64,000 bases of DNA, taken from the NCBI GenBank assembly GCA_004556565.1, contig SFGN01000005.1:1-64000 (forward strand). The letters run 5' to 3'. The notes under the pieces were generated by a model that saw only the letters and a list, made by a program, of their open reading frames with translations, did not search any database and was not told where the DNA came from. How positions within the stretch are numbered: position 1 is the first letter of the stretch; the number at the start of each line of letters is the position of its first letter. Source of the DNA: Lachnospiraceae bacterium (GTDB lineage Bacteria; Bacillota_A; Clostridia; Lachnospirales; Lachnospiraceae). Shown here in pieces: positions 26,334 through 34,096 of this stretch. The position numbers were made by a program, and so were the translations under genes.

Positions 26334-27008
26334 ATGATGAAAGATTTAACTGTAAATGAACTTTATACGCTGGAGGAAACAATTGCGGCAAAGCTGTTCG
26401 ACGGGGTGACATATCCGTGGGAAGTGCTTCCGAAAATCAGCAGTTTTATTCTGGAGCTGGGAGCTTCTTTAAGTGAAGAAGAATACGAAAAACGCGGAGA
26501 GAATATCTGGATCGCAAAATCCGCAAAGGTGGCTTCTACCGCACATATCAGCGGTCCGGCAATCATCGGAAAGAATGCGGAAATCAGACATTGTGCATTT
26601 ATCCGTGGAAATGCGATTGTCGGTGAAGGAGCCGTGGTCGGCAATTCCACCGAGCTGAAAAATGTTGTTTTATTCAACAAGGTTCAGGTACCCCATTATA
26701 ATTATGTCGGAGATTCGATTTTAGGATATAAGTCCCACATGGGCGCGGGCTCGATCACGTCAAATGTTAAATCTGATAAGAAGCCGGTGGTCGTAAAAAC
26801 CCTCCGGGGAAATATAGAAACCGGTATGAAGAAGTTCGGTGCAATGATCGGGGATGAGGTGGAAGTCGGCTGCGGAAGCGTCCTGAATCCGGGAACGGTT
26901 GTAGGACCCCATACGAATATTTATCCGCTTTCTTCTGTAAGAGGGTTTGTCCCGAAAAACAGCATTTATAAAAAACAGGGAGAAATTGCAGAAAAATACG
27001 AAGACTGA
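26334..27008 (+). CDS. Left-handed beta-helix (hexapeptide repeat) protein, GlmU C-domain-like
   Basis: After a helical N-terminus (LYTLEETIAAKLF...YPWEVLPKISSFI), the protein has hexapeptide repeats such as IWIAKSAKVASTAHISGPAIIGKNAEIRHCAF and VGEGAVVGNSTELKNVVL. This is the fold of the acyltransferase half of GlmU and of DapH-type enzymes. VPHYNYVGDSILGYKSHMGAGS matches the GlmU region carrying the catalytic His. It is often named as UDP-GlcNAc pyrophosphorylase-like, but the 224 residues hold no pyrophosphorylase domain. Substrate unknown. Two ATG codons (26334, 26337) follow GGAGGAAAGG. Confidence 0.8.
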   Translation: MMKDLTVNELYTLEETIAAKLFDGVTYPWEVLPKISSFILELGASLSEEEYEKRGENIWIAKSAKVASTAHISGPAIIGKNAEIRHCAFIRGNAIVGEGAVVGNSTELKNVVLFNKVQVPHYNYVGDSILGYKSHMGAGSITSNVKSDKKPVVVKTLRGNIETGMKKFGAMIGDEVEVGCGSVLNPGTVVGPHTNIYPLSSVRGFVPKNSIYKKQGEIAEKYED

Positions 27009-27039
27009 TTTGCGGAAAGAACAGAGTGGAGAAACAGAG

Positions 27040-27846
27040 ATGAAACTGACAATATTAGGAACGGGAAATGCGAACGTAACGGAATGCTACAACACCTGCT
27101 TTGTGCTTTCACGGGAAGGAAACCGGCATTTTCTGGTCGATACAGGCGGCGGGAACAGAATTCTGAAGGTTTTGAAGGATGCGGAAATTGACCTGGAGGA
27201 TATCCACGATATTTTCATTACCCATGAGCACATTGACCATCTGTTGGGACTGGTGTGGCTGATTCGTATGATCGGACAGAAAATCAGCCGGGGAACATAT
27301 GAAGGCGAGCTGAGGATCTACTGTCACAGCGGCCTGGTACCTGCCATCACTACGATTGCAGAGCTTACTATCGCAAAAAAAGTAACAAAGTACATCGGGA
27401 ACAGAATCCGTCTGTTCGGCCTGGAAGACGGTGACAGCAAAGAAATTCTGGGATGCCCGGTGACTTTCTTTGATATTGAGTCAACAAAAGCAAAACAGTA
27501 CGGCTTCACGCTGGTAACAGAAGACGGAGTGAAAGTATCCTGCTGCGGGGATGAGCCATTTAATGAATGTGAAAGGAAATATGTTTCAGGAAGCGGCTGG
27601 CTGCTGCATGAAGCGTTCTGCCTGTATGCCGAGGCGGATAAGTTCCATCCTTATGAGAAACATCACAGTACCGTAAGGGAAGCATGCCTGGCGGCAGAGG
27701 AGCTCGGGGTAAAGAACTTGATTCTCTACCATACGGAAGAAACACATTTAAAAGAACGAAAAAAGCTTTATACAGAAGAAGGAAAGGTGTATTACAGCGG
27801 GAATCTTTATGTGCCGGATGACGGTGACAGATTTGACATAAAGTAA
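27040..27846 (+). CDS. Metallo-beta-lactamase fold hydrolase, RNase Z-like
   Basis: MKLTILGTGNANVTECYNTC starts a beta-lactamase fold of the RNase Z/arylsulfatase type. The metal motif is THEHIDHLLGLVW (the HxHxDH pattern). Further His/Asp ligands lie in CCGDEPF and LHEAFC, and in ILYHTEETH near the end. The 268 residues lack the long flexible arm of classical RNase Z, so tRNA 3' processing is uncertain. ATG 27040 is preceded by GGAGA. It follows the beta-helix protein by 31 bases and is probably in the same operon. Confidence 0.85.
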   Translation: MKLTILGTGNANVTECYNTCFVLSREGNRHFLVDTGGGNRILKVLKDAEIDLEDIHDIFITHEHIDHLLGLVWLIRMIGQKISRGTYEGELRIYCHSGLVPAITTIAELTIAKKVTKYIGNRIRLFGLEDGDSKEILGCPVTFFDIESTKAKQYGFTLVTEDGVKVSCCGDEPFNECERKYVSGSGWLLHEAFCLYAEADKFHPYEKHHSTVREACLAAEELGVKNLILYHTEETHLKERKKLYTEEGKVYYSGNLYVPDDGDRFDIK

Positions 27847-27848
27847 AC

Positions 27849-28013
27849 GTATCAGTTCAGCCACAATCGAACAGGTGTGCGAATCATGCTTGCATGAAAG
27901 AGCACGCCGCCTCGATTATGAGCTTAGCGCCTGAAAATGAGCCAAAATAGCTGCGAAGCAGGGAGGAAGCACCAGGGGGTGCGTTTTGCGAATGGCGCGT
28001 GCTGAACTGTTAC
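27849..28013 (+). repeat. 165-bp structured dispersed element, copy 1
   Basis: The element begins GTATCAGTTCAGCC and ends GTGCTGAACTGTTAC, so its ends are inverted repeats of about 13 bases. A second copy at 62397-62560 is about 80-85 percent alike by eye. Inside are inverted arms around CACAATCGA and TCGATTATG, TCATGC-TT-GCATGA, CTGC-GAA-GCAG and GCACC...GGTGC. There is no open reading frame shared by the copies. It fills almost the whole gap between the beta-lactamase-fold gene and the exonuclease gene. It could be a MITE-like element or a noncoding RNA. Confidence 0.85.
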
Positions 28014-28053
28014 AAGTAAACGAAAACGTTAAACATATGAGGAGGGAAGTTCT

Positions 28054-28707
28054 TTGAGGTACATATTTGTCGACTTTGAGATGAATCCGATAGCAAAAAA
28101 GTACCGGGAGGAAAGGAAACACTGCGGGAAAGAGATCATTGAGATCGGCGCCGTAATGCTGGACGAGGATTTGAAAGAAACATCGTCTTTCAGAAAATAT
28201 GTAAAGCCGGAGTATAACAGTACTGTCGATAATCGTTATGAGGATCTGACGGGGATCGGGATTGAAATGCTTGCAGGTGCGGACAATTTTGAAAAGGCAT
28301 TTTGCGAGTTCATGGCATGGTGCGGATCTGACGGTTATCAGATTTATGCATGGAGCAACAGCGATAAGCTTCAGGTAGAGCGTGAAATGTGCCTGAAAGG
28401 ATTCGAGGAAACCGAAGAAGTAAGATATATGTTCTGCAACTGGATTGATTTTCAGAAAGAATTCGGGGAAATGATCAGCGCGGAACGTGCAGTGTCACTG
28501 GAGGATGCACTGAATATCTGCGGGATAGCCTTTTCGGGAAAGAAGCATGACGCATTGTACGATGCAAGAAATACCAGTCTTCTGTATGCTGAGGCAAAAA
28601 CCAATAATGTTGCTGCTAATATAAAGGAAATCAAGGGCAGGATCGGTTCTGAGCCGATGATGACTGCCATCGGTGATTTATTTAATTTTTCAGAACTGAA
28701 GTTCTAA
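28054..28707 (+). CDS. DnaQ/RNase T-like 3'-5' exonuclease
   Basis: The DEDDh nuclease pattern is clear: FVDFEMNP with the first Asp and Glu, IIEIGAVMLDE, the AWSNSDK segment with the second Asp, and KKHDALYDARNT with the catalytic His and last Asp. At 217 residues it is a stand-alone exonuclease domain, more like the KapD/ERI-1 type than DNA polymerase epsilon. TTG 28054 is the likely start, eight bases after GGAGGG. No in-frame ATG lies near. DNA or RNA substrate cannot be decided from sequence. Confidence 0.85.
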   Translation: MRYIFVDFEMNPIAKKYREERKHCGKEIIEIGAVMLDEDLKETSSFRKYVKPEYNSTVDNRYEDLTGIGIEMLAGADNFEKAFCEFMAWCGSDGYQIYAWSNSDKLQVEREMCLKGFEETEEVRYMFCNWIDFQKEFGEMISAERAVSLEDALNICGIAFSGKKHDALYDARNTSLLYAEAKTNNVAANIKEIKGRIGSEPMMTAIGDLFNFSELKF

Positions 28708-28746
28708 ACAACGGTTTCTTTTGTGGGGAAAATAATACAGATATGT

Positions 28747-28783
28747 AAAAATACCATTGGCACGAAAGCAATGGTATTTTTTT
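28747..28783 (+). terminator. Terminator of the exonuclease gene
   Basis: ATACCATTG (28751-28759) and CAATGGTAT (28769-28777) form a perfect stem, extended by A and T runs on each side, with seven T after it. Confidence 0.9.
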
Positions 28784-28956
28784 ACATCATGGGAAATCAG
28801 ATACTGATTATGGCAAAGGTTCTCTTCGGCAAAACGGAATCGTGCCGCAGTGTAATCTCCCGGAAGGCACTAAATATATTTAAAATTCCATATTTCCGTA
28901 TAATATCCATAAAATAATATTATAATAGCAAAATTAATTGACTTTAAGGAGAAAAG

Positions 28957-29049
28957 ATGCTATTATATTATCATAAACAATCGTACAACGGCGTTTTCGG
29001 AGCATACAAAGCTGAAAATCCCCGGCGGAAAATGATACATCTTAAGTAA
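28957..29049 (+). CDS. Possible 30-residue small protein upstream of recA
   Basis: ATG 28957 follows AAGGAG with ideal spacing of six bases and opens a 30-codon frame ending TAA at 29047-29049. The product starts MLLYYHKQSY and ends RRKMIHLK, with a basic C-terminus. No family is recognised and there is no codon evidence at this length. The stop lies just before the recA promoter, so it is not part of the recA transcript from that promoter. The strong ribosome site is the only reason to list it. Confidence 0.35.
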   Translation: MLLYYHKQSYNGVFGAYKAENPRRKMIHLK

Positions 29050-29061
29050 TAAAAAAACTGG

Positions 29062-29090
29062 TTGACATTTGGGGATAAATATAATAGTAT
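29062..29090 (+). promoter_or_regulatory. recA promoter
   Basis: TTGACA (29062-29067), 17 bases, TAGTAT (29085-29090). A TATAAT at 29080-29085 overlaps but is too close to this -35. Transcription would begin about 29097, directly at the LexA box. Confidence 0.7.
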
Positions 29091-29100
29091 AGGACTAGAA

Positions 29101-29114
29101 CGAACAATTGTTCG
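29101..29114. promoter_or_regulatory. LexA (SOS) box of recA
   Basis: CGAACAATTGTTCG is an exact match to the Firmicute LexA consensus CGAAC-N4-GTTCG and a perfect palindrome. It sits at the expected transcription start, so LexA would block initiation until RecA-driven LexA cleavage. Confidence 0.95.
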
Positions 29115-29230
29115 ATACGGCGCAGGGCAACAGGATAATATAAAAGCAGAAGCCCGGCTAAAAAAGCATTTCAGAAAGGCATTTCAAAAGAGCGTTTCAG
29201 AAAGATTTTCATAGAGAAGGAGATTGGGTT

Positions 29231-30334
29231 ATGGCGAATACAGGCGAAGATAAGAAAAAAATTAATGAAGACAAGAAAAAGGCATTGGATGCGGCGATCG
29301 CGAAGCTGGAAAAGGATTTTGGCAAAGGCACAGTTATGAAGTTGGGGGAATCAGGCGCACATGTGAATGTGGAGACAGTGCCTACCGGATGCCTCAGTCT
29401 GGATCTTGCCCTGGGACTTGGCGGTGTGCCGAAGGGGCGTGTGATCGAGGTTTACGGTCCGGAGTCCAGCGGAAAAACCACAGTGGCATTACATATGATC
29501 GCAGAGGTACAGAAGAGGGGCGGAATCGCAGGGTTCATCGATGCAGAACATGCGCTTGACCCGGTTTATGCAAGAAATATCGGCGTGGATATTGATGAAT
29601 TGTATATTTCTCAGCCGGACAGCGGAGACCAGGCTCTTGAGATCGCGGAGACAATGGTACGTTCAGGTGCGGTAGACATTATAGTTATCGACTCTGTAGC
29701 TGCACTTGTCCCAAGACAGGAGATAGAAGGAGATATGGGAGACAGCCATGTCGGGCTGCAGGCCCGTCTGATGTCACAGGCACTCAGAAAGCTGACACCG
29801 GTCATCAGTAAATCCCATTGTGTTGTGATCTTTATCAACCAGCTTCGTGAAAAGGTCGGAGTAATGTTTGGAAATCCGGAGACTACCACCGGAGGACGCG
29901 CACTGAAATTCTATGCTTCCGTGCGTATGGATGTGCGACGGATCGAAACGCTGAAGCAGGGCGGTGAGATTGTCGGGAACCGTACCCGCATAAAGATCGT
30001 GAAAAACAAGATCGCTCCACCGTTTAAAGAAGCAGAGTTTGATATTATGTTCGGTAAAGGAATTTCCAGGTCCGGTGATATCCTTGACCTGGCGGCGGGG
30101 ATTGATGTGATCAAGAAGAGCGGCGCATGGTATGCATACAACGGCGAGAAAATCGGACAGGGAAGAGAGAATGCCAAGACATTCCTTGAAAACAATCCGG
30201 AAATGATGGCTGAGGTAGAGCAGAAAGTCCGCAATCATTATAAGCTTGACGGCGCAGATGACGTTCAGAGCGAGAACCAAAAAGAAGCGCAAAAAGAAGT
30301 GCAGAAGAGCGAACAGAAGAAATCGGAAGCGTAA
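29231..30334 (+). CDS. recA: Recombinase A
   Basis: RecA forms filaments on single-stranded DNA, drives strand exchange and triggers LexA self-cleavage. Walker A is GPESSGKTT near residue 76; IIVIDSVAALVP is Walker B; INQLREKVGVMFGNPETTTGG is the L1/L2 DNA-binding region. The core is followed by an acidic/Lys-Gln-rich tail with repeated EAQKEVQKSEQKK text. The 367 residues are slightly longer than average because of that tail. AAGGAG precedes ATG 29231. It has its own LexA box and is followed by recX. Confidence 0.98.
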   Translation: MANTGEDKKKINEDKKKALDAAIAKLEKDFGKGTVMKLGESGAHVNVETVPTGCLSLDLALGLGGVPKGRVIEVYGPESSGKTTVALHMIAEVQKRGGIAGFIDAEHALDPVYARNIGVDIDELYISQPDSGDQALEIAETMVRSGAVDIIVIDSVAALVPRQEIEGDMGDSHVGLQARLMSQALRKLTPVISKSHCVVIFINQLREKVGVMFGNPETTTGGRALKFYASVRMDVRRIETLKQGGEIVGNRTRIKIVKNKIAPPFKEAEFDIMFGKGISRSGDILDLAAGIDVIKKSGAWYAYNGEKIGQGRENAKTFLENNPEMMAEVEQKVRNHYKLDGADDVQSENQKEAQKEVQKSEQKKSEA

Positions 30335-30361
30335 AAATCCACAGGGCAGGGACAAAATAGG

Positions 30362-30976
30362 ATGATCGTGACAAGAACAGAGACGGTGACTTCCGCAAAA
30401 TACAGAGTGGAAGTGGACGGTGAGTTTGCATTTGTGCTTTATAAAAAGGAGCTTGACAGGTTTGGAATCCGTGAAAATGAGGAATTATCCGAAGAAACCT
30501 ATCATAGAATAAAAAAGGAGGTTGTCCTGAAAAGAGCAAAGCTCAGGGCTATGCATCTTCTGGGAGATATGGACAGGACACGAGCCGGCCTGAGAGAAAA
30601 GCTAAGGCAGAACATGTATCCCGAAGATGTTATAGATGAAGTGATTGCCTATGTGGATTCTTTCGGATATCTGAATGATGACAGATATGCGGAAAATTTC
30701 GTATTAAGCCATAAGGCGCAGAAGAGCAGAAAGGAATTATTTGCTCTTCTGAATGCAAAGGGAATATCACCGGAGCAGGCCGGGCGGACTATGGAATCCT
30801 GCTATGGGGAAGATGAAGAGAAGGAGACAATCTGCCGTATTTTGCAAAAGAAAAAGATAGATACACAAGAGAGTTCAGAGCAGGAAATGCAGAAAATATA
30901 CGGATATCTGGCAAGAAAAGGGTTTCGGTATGAGACAATCCGTCAAGTGATACAAAATAATATTAACAACGCTTGA
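30362..30976 (+). CDS. recX: RecX regulatory protein
   Basis: RecX binds RecA filaments and limits their activity. The 204 residues consist of helical three-helix repeats, with the RecX signatures RAKLRAMHLLGDMDRTRAGLREKL and IDEVIAYVDSFGYLNDDRYAENFV. The start is 28 bases after recA with no terminator between, so it shares the SOS-controlled transcript, an arrangement seen in many bacteria. Confidence 0.93.
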   Translation: MIVTRTETVTSAKYRVEVDGEFAFVLYKKELDRFGIRENEELSEETYHRIKKEVVLKRAKLRAMHLLGDMDRTRAGLREKLRQNMYPEDVIDEVIAYVDSFGYLNDDRYAENFVLSHKAQKSRKELFALLNAKGISPEQAGRTMESCYGEDEEKETICRILQKKKIDTQESSEQEMQKIYGYLARKGFRYETIRQVIQNNINNA

Positions 30977-31001
30977 CATTGTTGTGAAAACAGTATAAAA
31001 T
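30973..31001 (+). promoter_or_regulatory. Candidate rny promoter
   Basis: TTGACA (30973-30978), 17 bases, TAAAAT (30996-31001). It overlaps the end of recX and would give a leader of about 50 bases. Confidence 0.65.
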
Positions 31002-31059
31002 TTAACTGTTGTATTTTTTTATCAAACGTACAATGAAAATTGAATAAGGAGGTGCTCCT

Positions 31060-32616
31060 GTGCCACCAATAATAGCATTTGTTATTATTGCTGTGATCCT
31101 CGTACTTGTTGCCAGTGTAATTACGTACTTTGCAACGGTATCCAATCTGAGAAAGGATGCGGATTCCAAGATTGGAAATGCAGATGCAAGGGCGCGCGAG
31201 ATCATTGACGAAGCCGTGAAGACCGCCGAGACGAAGAAGAAAGAGGCTCTTCTTGAGGTCAAGGAAGAATCCATCAGGACGAAGAATGACCTTGAGAGAG
31301 AGACAAAAGAGAGACGGAATGAGTTGCAGCGCTATGAAAAGAGAGTGCTGGCAAAGGAAGAGTCTGTCGATAAACGGTCAGAAGCGATTGAGCAGCGAGA
31401 GGCGAAGTTCATAGCAAAAGAAGAGCAGCTAAGGCAACGAGAAGCGAAAGTGGAAGAGCTCGGTCAGAAAAGAGTACAGGAACTTGAAAGAATCTCAGGA
31501 CTTACCTCCGAACAAGCAAAAGAATATCTGTTGAAAACTGTTGAAGATGATGTGAAGCATGACACTGCCAAGATGATCAGGGAAATGGAGTCGCAGGCGA
31601 AGGAAGAAGCGGACAAGAAGGCAAAAGAGTATGTTGTCGGCGCAATCCAGAGATGTGCGGCAGATCATGTGGCAGAGACTACAATTTCAGTAGTTCAGCT
31701 TCCAAGCGATGAGATGAAGGGAAGGATTATCGGCAGAGAGGGAAGGAATATTCGTACCCTGGAGACGCTGACAGGCGTAGAGCTGATTATTGATGATACA
31801 CCGGAAGCAGTTGTATTATCCGGATTTGATCCGATTCGCAGAGAAGTTGCAAGAATTGCCCTCGAGAGACTGATCGTGGATGGACGTATCCATCCGGCCA
31901 GAATCGAGGAAATGGTTGAGAAAGCACAGAAGGAAGTAGAAGCTGTTATCCGTGAAGAAGGCGAAAATGCGGCCATTGAAGTGGGCGTGCCGGGAATTCA
32001 TCCGGAGTTGATAAGACTTCTGGGCCGTATGAAGTTCAGGACCAGTTATGGTCAGAACGCATTAAAGCATTCCGTCGAAGTTGCACAGCTTTCCGGGCTT
32101 CTGGCCGGTGAGATGGGGCTGGATGTCCGTATGGCAAAGCGTGCCGGACTTCTGCATGATATAGGAAAATCTATTGATCATGATGTAGAAGGTTCTCACG
32201 TTCAGATTGGAGCGGATCTTTGCAGGAAGTATAGAGAATCTGCTACTGTTATTAATGCTGTGGAAGCCCATCATGGAGATGTGGAGCCCCAGTCACTGAT
32301 TGCGTGTGTCGTTCAGGCGGCTGATACTATTTCGGCGGCAAGGCCGGGTGCAAGAAGAGAGACCATTGAAACATATACAAACAGATTAAAACAATTAGAA
32401 GAAATCAGCAACCAGTTTAAGGGGGTTGAAAAGTCTTTTGCTATTCAGGCAGGTAGAGAGATTCGAGTTATGGTAGTTCCGGAACAGGTATCTGATGATG
32501 ACATGGTACTTATGGCCAGAGATATTGCAAAGCAGATCGAATTTGAATTGGAGTATCCGGGCCAGATAAAAGTCAATGTGATTCGTGAATCCAGAGTTAC
32601 TGATTACGCTAAATAA
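31060..32616 (+). CDS. rny: Ribonuclease Y
   Basis: RNase Y is the membrane-anchored endonuclease that starts mRNA decay in Firmicutes. The N-terminus is one membrane helix (about 3-25), followed by a long coiled coil rich in Lys/Glu/Arg (to ~200). A KH RNA-binding domain follows (IIGREGRNIRTLETLTG), then the HD hydrolase domain with LLHDIGKSIDHD and VEAHHGDVEP. The length of 518 residues is standard. GTG 31060 follows AAGGAGG; no ATG fits. It has its own terminator. Confidence 0.97.
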   Translation: MPPIIAFVIIAVILVLVASVITYFATVSNLRKDADSKIGNADARAREIIDEAVKTAETKKKEALLEVKEESIRTKNDLERETKERRNELQRYEKRVLAKEESVDKRSEAIEQREAKFIAKEEQLRQREAKVEELGQKRVQELERISGLTSEQAKEYLLKTVEDDVKHDTAKMIREMESQAKEEADKKAKEYVVGAIQRCAADHVAETTISVVQLPSDEMKGRIIGREGRNIRTLETLTGVELIIDDTPEAVVLSGFDPIRREVARIALERLIVDGRIHPARIEEMVEKAQKEVEAVIREEGENAAIEVGVPGIHPELIRLLGRMKFRTSYGQNALKHSVEVAQLSGLLAGEMGLDVRMAKRAGLLHDIGKSIDHDVEGSHVQIGADLCRKYRESATVINAVEAHHGDVEPQSLIACVVQAADTISAARPGARRETIETYTNRLKQLEEISNQFKGVEKSFAIQAGREIRVMVVPEQVSDDDMVLMARDIAKQIEFELEYPGQIKVNVIRESRVTDYAK

Positions 32617-32644
32617 CCGAGGTCAGACCAGTTTATGAAAGTAC

Positions 32645-32674
32645 GCCCTTGTCGAAAGACAAGGGCTTTCTTTT
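32645..32674 (+). terminator. rny terminator
   Basis: GCCCTTGTC-GAAA-GACAAGGGC is a perfect 9-bp stem with a GAAA tetraloop, followed by TTTCTTTT. Confidence 0.95.
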
Positions 32675-32714
32675 ATGTTGGTCAGGTTTTCTGCGATTTT
32701 CCGGTATACAATAT

Positions 32715-32743
32715 TTGACATTATAGGGAAGCTGTCCTATTCT
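32715..32743 (+). promoter_or_regulatory. Candidate promoter of the Nudix-spoIIM operon
   Basis: TTGACA (32715-32720), 17 bases, TATTCT (32738-32743). Confidence 0.7.
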
Positions 32744-32826
32744 ATATGTATAAGAATCAGCATTATAACAGCAGCAGAGGCTTCCTGAAAAAGGAAAATG
32801 CTTCCGGAAAGGAAAGTGAAGGGAAC

Positions 32827-33366
32827 ATGAGTGAACAAATTAAACGAATTAAAAGAGAATTGAAATTTAAAGGTGTTATCCTGGATTTTTATCAGGATAC
32901 TATGGAGATTAACGGTACCCATACGGCTGTCTGGGATTTTATCCGCCATAAAGGGGCAGCGGCAGTCGTTCCAGTGACAGAAGACGGAAAGATTCTGATG
33001 GTGAGGCAGTACAGAAATGCATTGGAGAGATATACGCTGGAGATTCCTGCCGGTGCACTTGATGAAGAAGGTGAGCCCGGAATCATCTGTGCGGGCAGGG
33101 AGCTGGAGGAAGAAACCGGATTTCGCTGTGACAATCTGGAATGGCTGATTACGCTCCGAACGACAGTGGCTTTCTGCAACGAAAAAATTGAAGTGTTTGT
33201 GGCAAGAAATCTGATTCCGTCAAAACAGCACCTGGACGAAGATGAATTCATTGATCTGAAAGCCTACTCCCTGGATGAACTGAAAGAAAAAATCTTCAGC
33301 GGGGAGATTGAAGATGCCAAGACAGTAGCTTCCCTGATGGCATATTCCGACAAATATTGCAAATAG
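32827..33366 (+). CDS. Nudix hydrolase, ADP-ribose pyrophosphatase-like
   Basis: It likely hydrolyses ADP-ribose to AMP and ribose phosphate. The Nudix box is AGALDEEGEPGIICAGRELE followed by EETGF; compared with the consensus Gx5Ex7REUxEExGU it has one extra residue in the first loop. VRQYRNALERYTLEIPAGAL just before is typical of the ADP-ribose group. ATG 32827 after GAAGGG is chosen; the longer frame from 32746 would overlap the promoter region. The neighbour is a SpoIIM-like gene, and the nudF-spoIIM neighbourhood is also known from Bacillus subtilis, which supports both calls. Confidence 0.9.
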   Translation: MSEQIKRIKRELKFKGVILDFYQDTMEINGTHTAVWDFIRHKGAAAVVPVTEDGKILMVRQYRNALERYTLEIPAGALDEEGEPGIICAGRELEEETGFRCDNLEWLITLRTTVAFCNEKIEVFVARNLIPSKQHLDEDEFIDLKAYSLDELKEKIFSGEIEDAKTVASLMAYSDKYCK

Positions 33367-33434
33367 GTTCAATAGCCGCATAAACGTATAAACCGGGCAT
33401 ATAATAGAATATCTGAGCGATGGGAGGAGAGTCT

Positions 33435-33986
33435 GTGAAGATACTTTATCAGAGAAAGCAGATGATTGCTTTCTTTATGCCAGGGTTTATACTGGGAATC
33501 CTTTATATCAATTTTTTTGCCAGGCAGTCTTTGTCAGGAAGCGGAATGTTTGGATTACATATTCTGGAACAATACCGTTCTGCGGCATTTGATGCAAAAG
33601 AATATTTCCTGTATGTTTTAAAAATACGGGCACTGCCGTTTCTGCTTGTAACCGGCATATCATTTACTTCGCTCAGAAAAATATCAGCGTATGTGGTTCT
33701 GGTATGGACGGGCTTTACAAGCGGGATGCTTCTGTCGATGGCAGCAATGGAAATGGGGATTCCCGGATGCTTTTTTTGCCTGGCAGGTGTTTTGCCGCAG
33801 ATGATATTTTATGTTCAGGCATATGTTGTAGTTCTCTGGTATTCTTTAATGTATCCGCAGAATAAATGGACCGGGCAGAAAACAGGCTTTGTTGCAGGGA
33901 TGATGGTTGCCGGGATTATGCTGGAAGCATTCGTAAATCCGATTTTGGTAAAATTATTTCTGAATCTGCGATTCATTATGATATAA
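33435..33986 (+). CDS. SpoIIM-like membrane protein
   Basis: A 183-residue protein with about five hydrophobic segments (MIAFFMPGFILGILYINFFA at the N-terminus, then blocks near 65-80, 85-110, 115-140 and 150-175). Its length and segment order fit the SpoIIM/DUF95 family, needed for peptidoglycan removal during engulfment in sporulating Firmicutes. Position after a Nudix gene is the same as in Bacillus. GTG 33435 is preceded by GGAGGAGA. A TATAAT at 33400-33405 may give an extra internal promoter. Similarity is weak at residue level, so the call leans on context. Confidence 0.65.
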   Translation: MKILYQRKQMIAFFMPGFILGILYINFFARQSLSGSGMFGLHILEQYRSAAFDAKEYFLYVLKIRALPFLLVTGISFTSLRKISAYVVLVWTGFTSGMLLSMAAMEMGIPGCFFCLAGVLPQMIFYVQAYVVVLWYSLMYPQNKWTGQKTGFVAGMMVAGIMLEAFVNPILVKLFLNLRFIMI

Positions 33987-34051
33987 AAATTGAAATATTA
34001 TCAGGTATAAATCCGGCAGGGATTCCTGTACATTATATCAGAATAAGAAAA

Positions 34052-34096
34052 ACTTCAGCAGCCGGGAAGCAAAGACTTACGGCTGCTGAAGTTTTT
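34052..34096. terminator. Bidirectional terminator between spoIIM-like and SpoVB-like genes
   Basis: ACTTCAGCAGCCG (34052-34064) and CGGCTGCTGAAGT (34080-34092) form a perfect 13-bp stem, with T runs on the right and A runs on the left. It serves both converging genes. Confidence 0.9.

Larger units (their letters stand above)
28708..29230. other. 523-bp gap upstream of recA
   Basis: It holds the exonuclease terminator, an AT-rich stretch, a possible 30-codon gene with a strong ribosome site, the recA promoter and a LexA box, each listed separately. From 29115 to 29230 is the recA leader, about 115 bases long, with repeated AGCATTTCAGAAA-like text but no clear hairpin. Confidence 0.7.

Noticed and set aside
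27849..28013. CRISPR array or insertion sequence at the 165-bp repeat
   Set aside because: There are only two copies 34 kb apart, no short regular repeats with spacers, and no transposase gene in the window.
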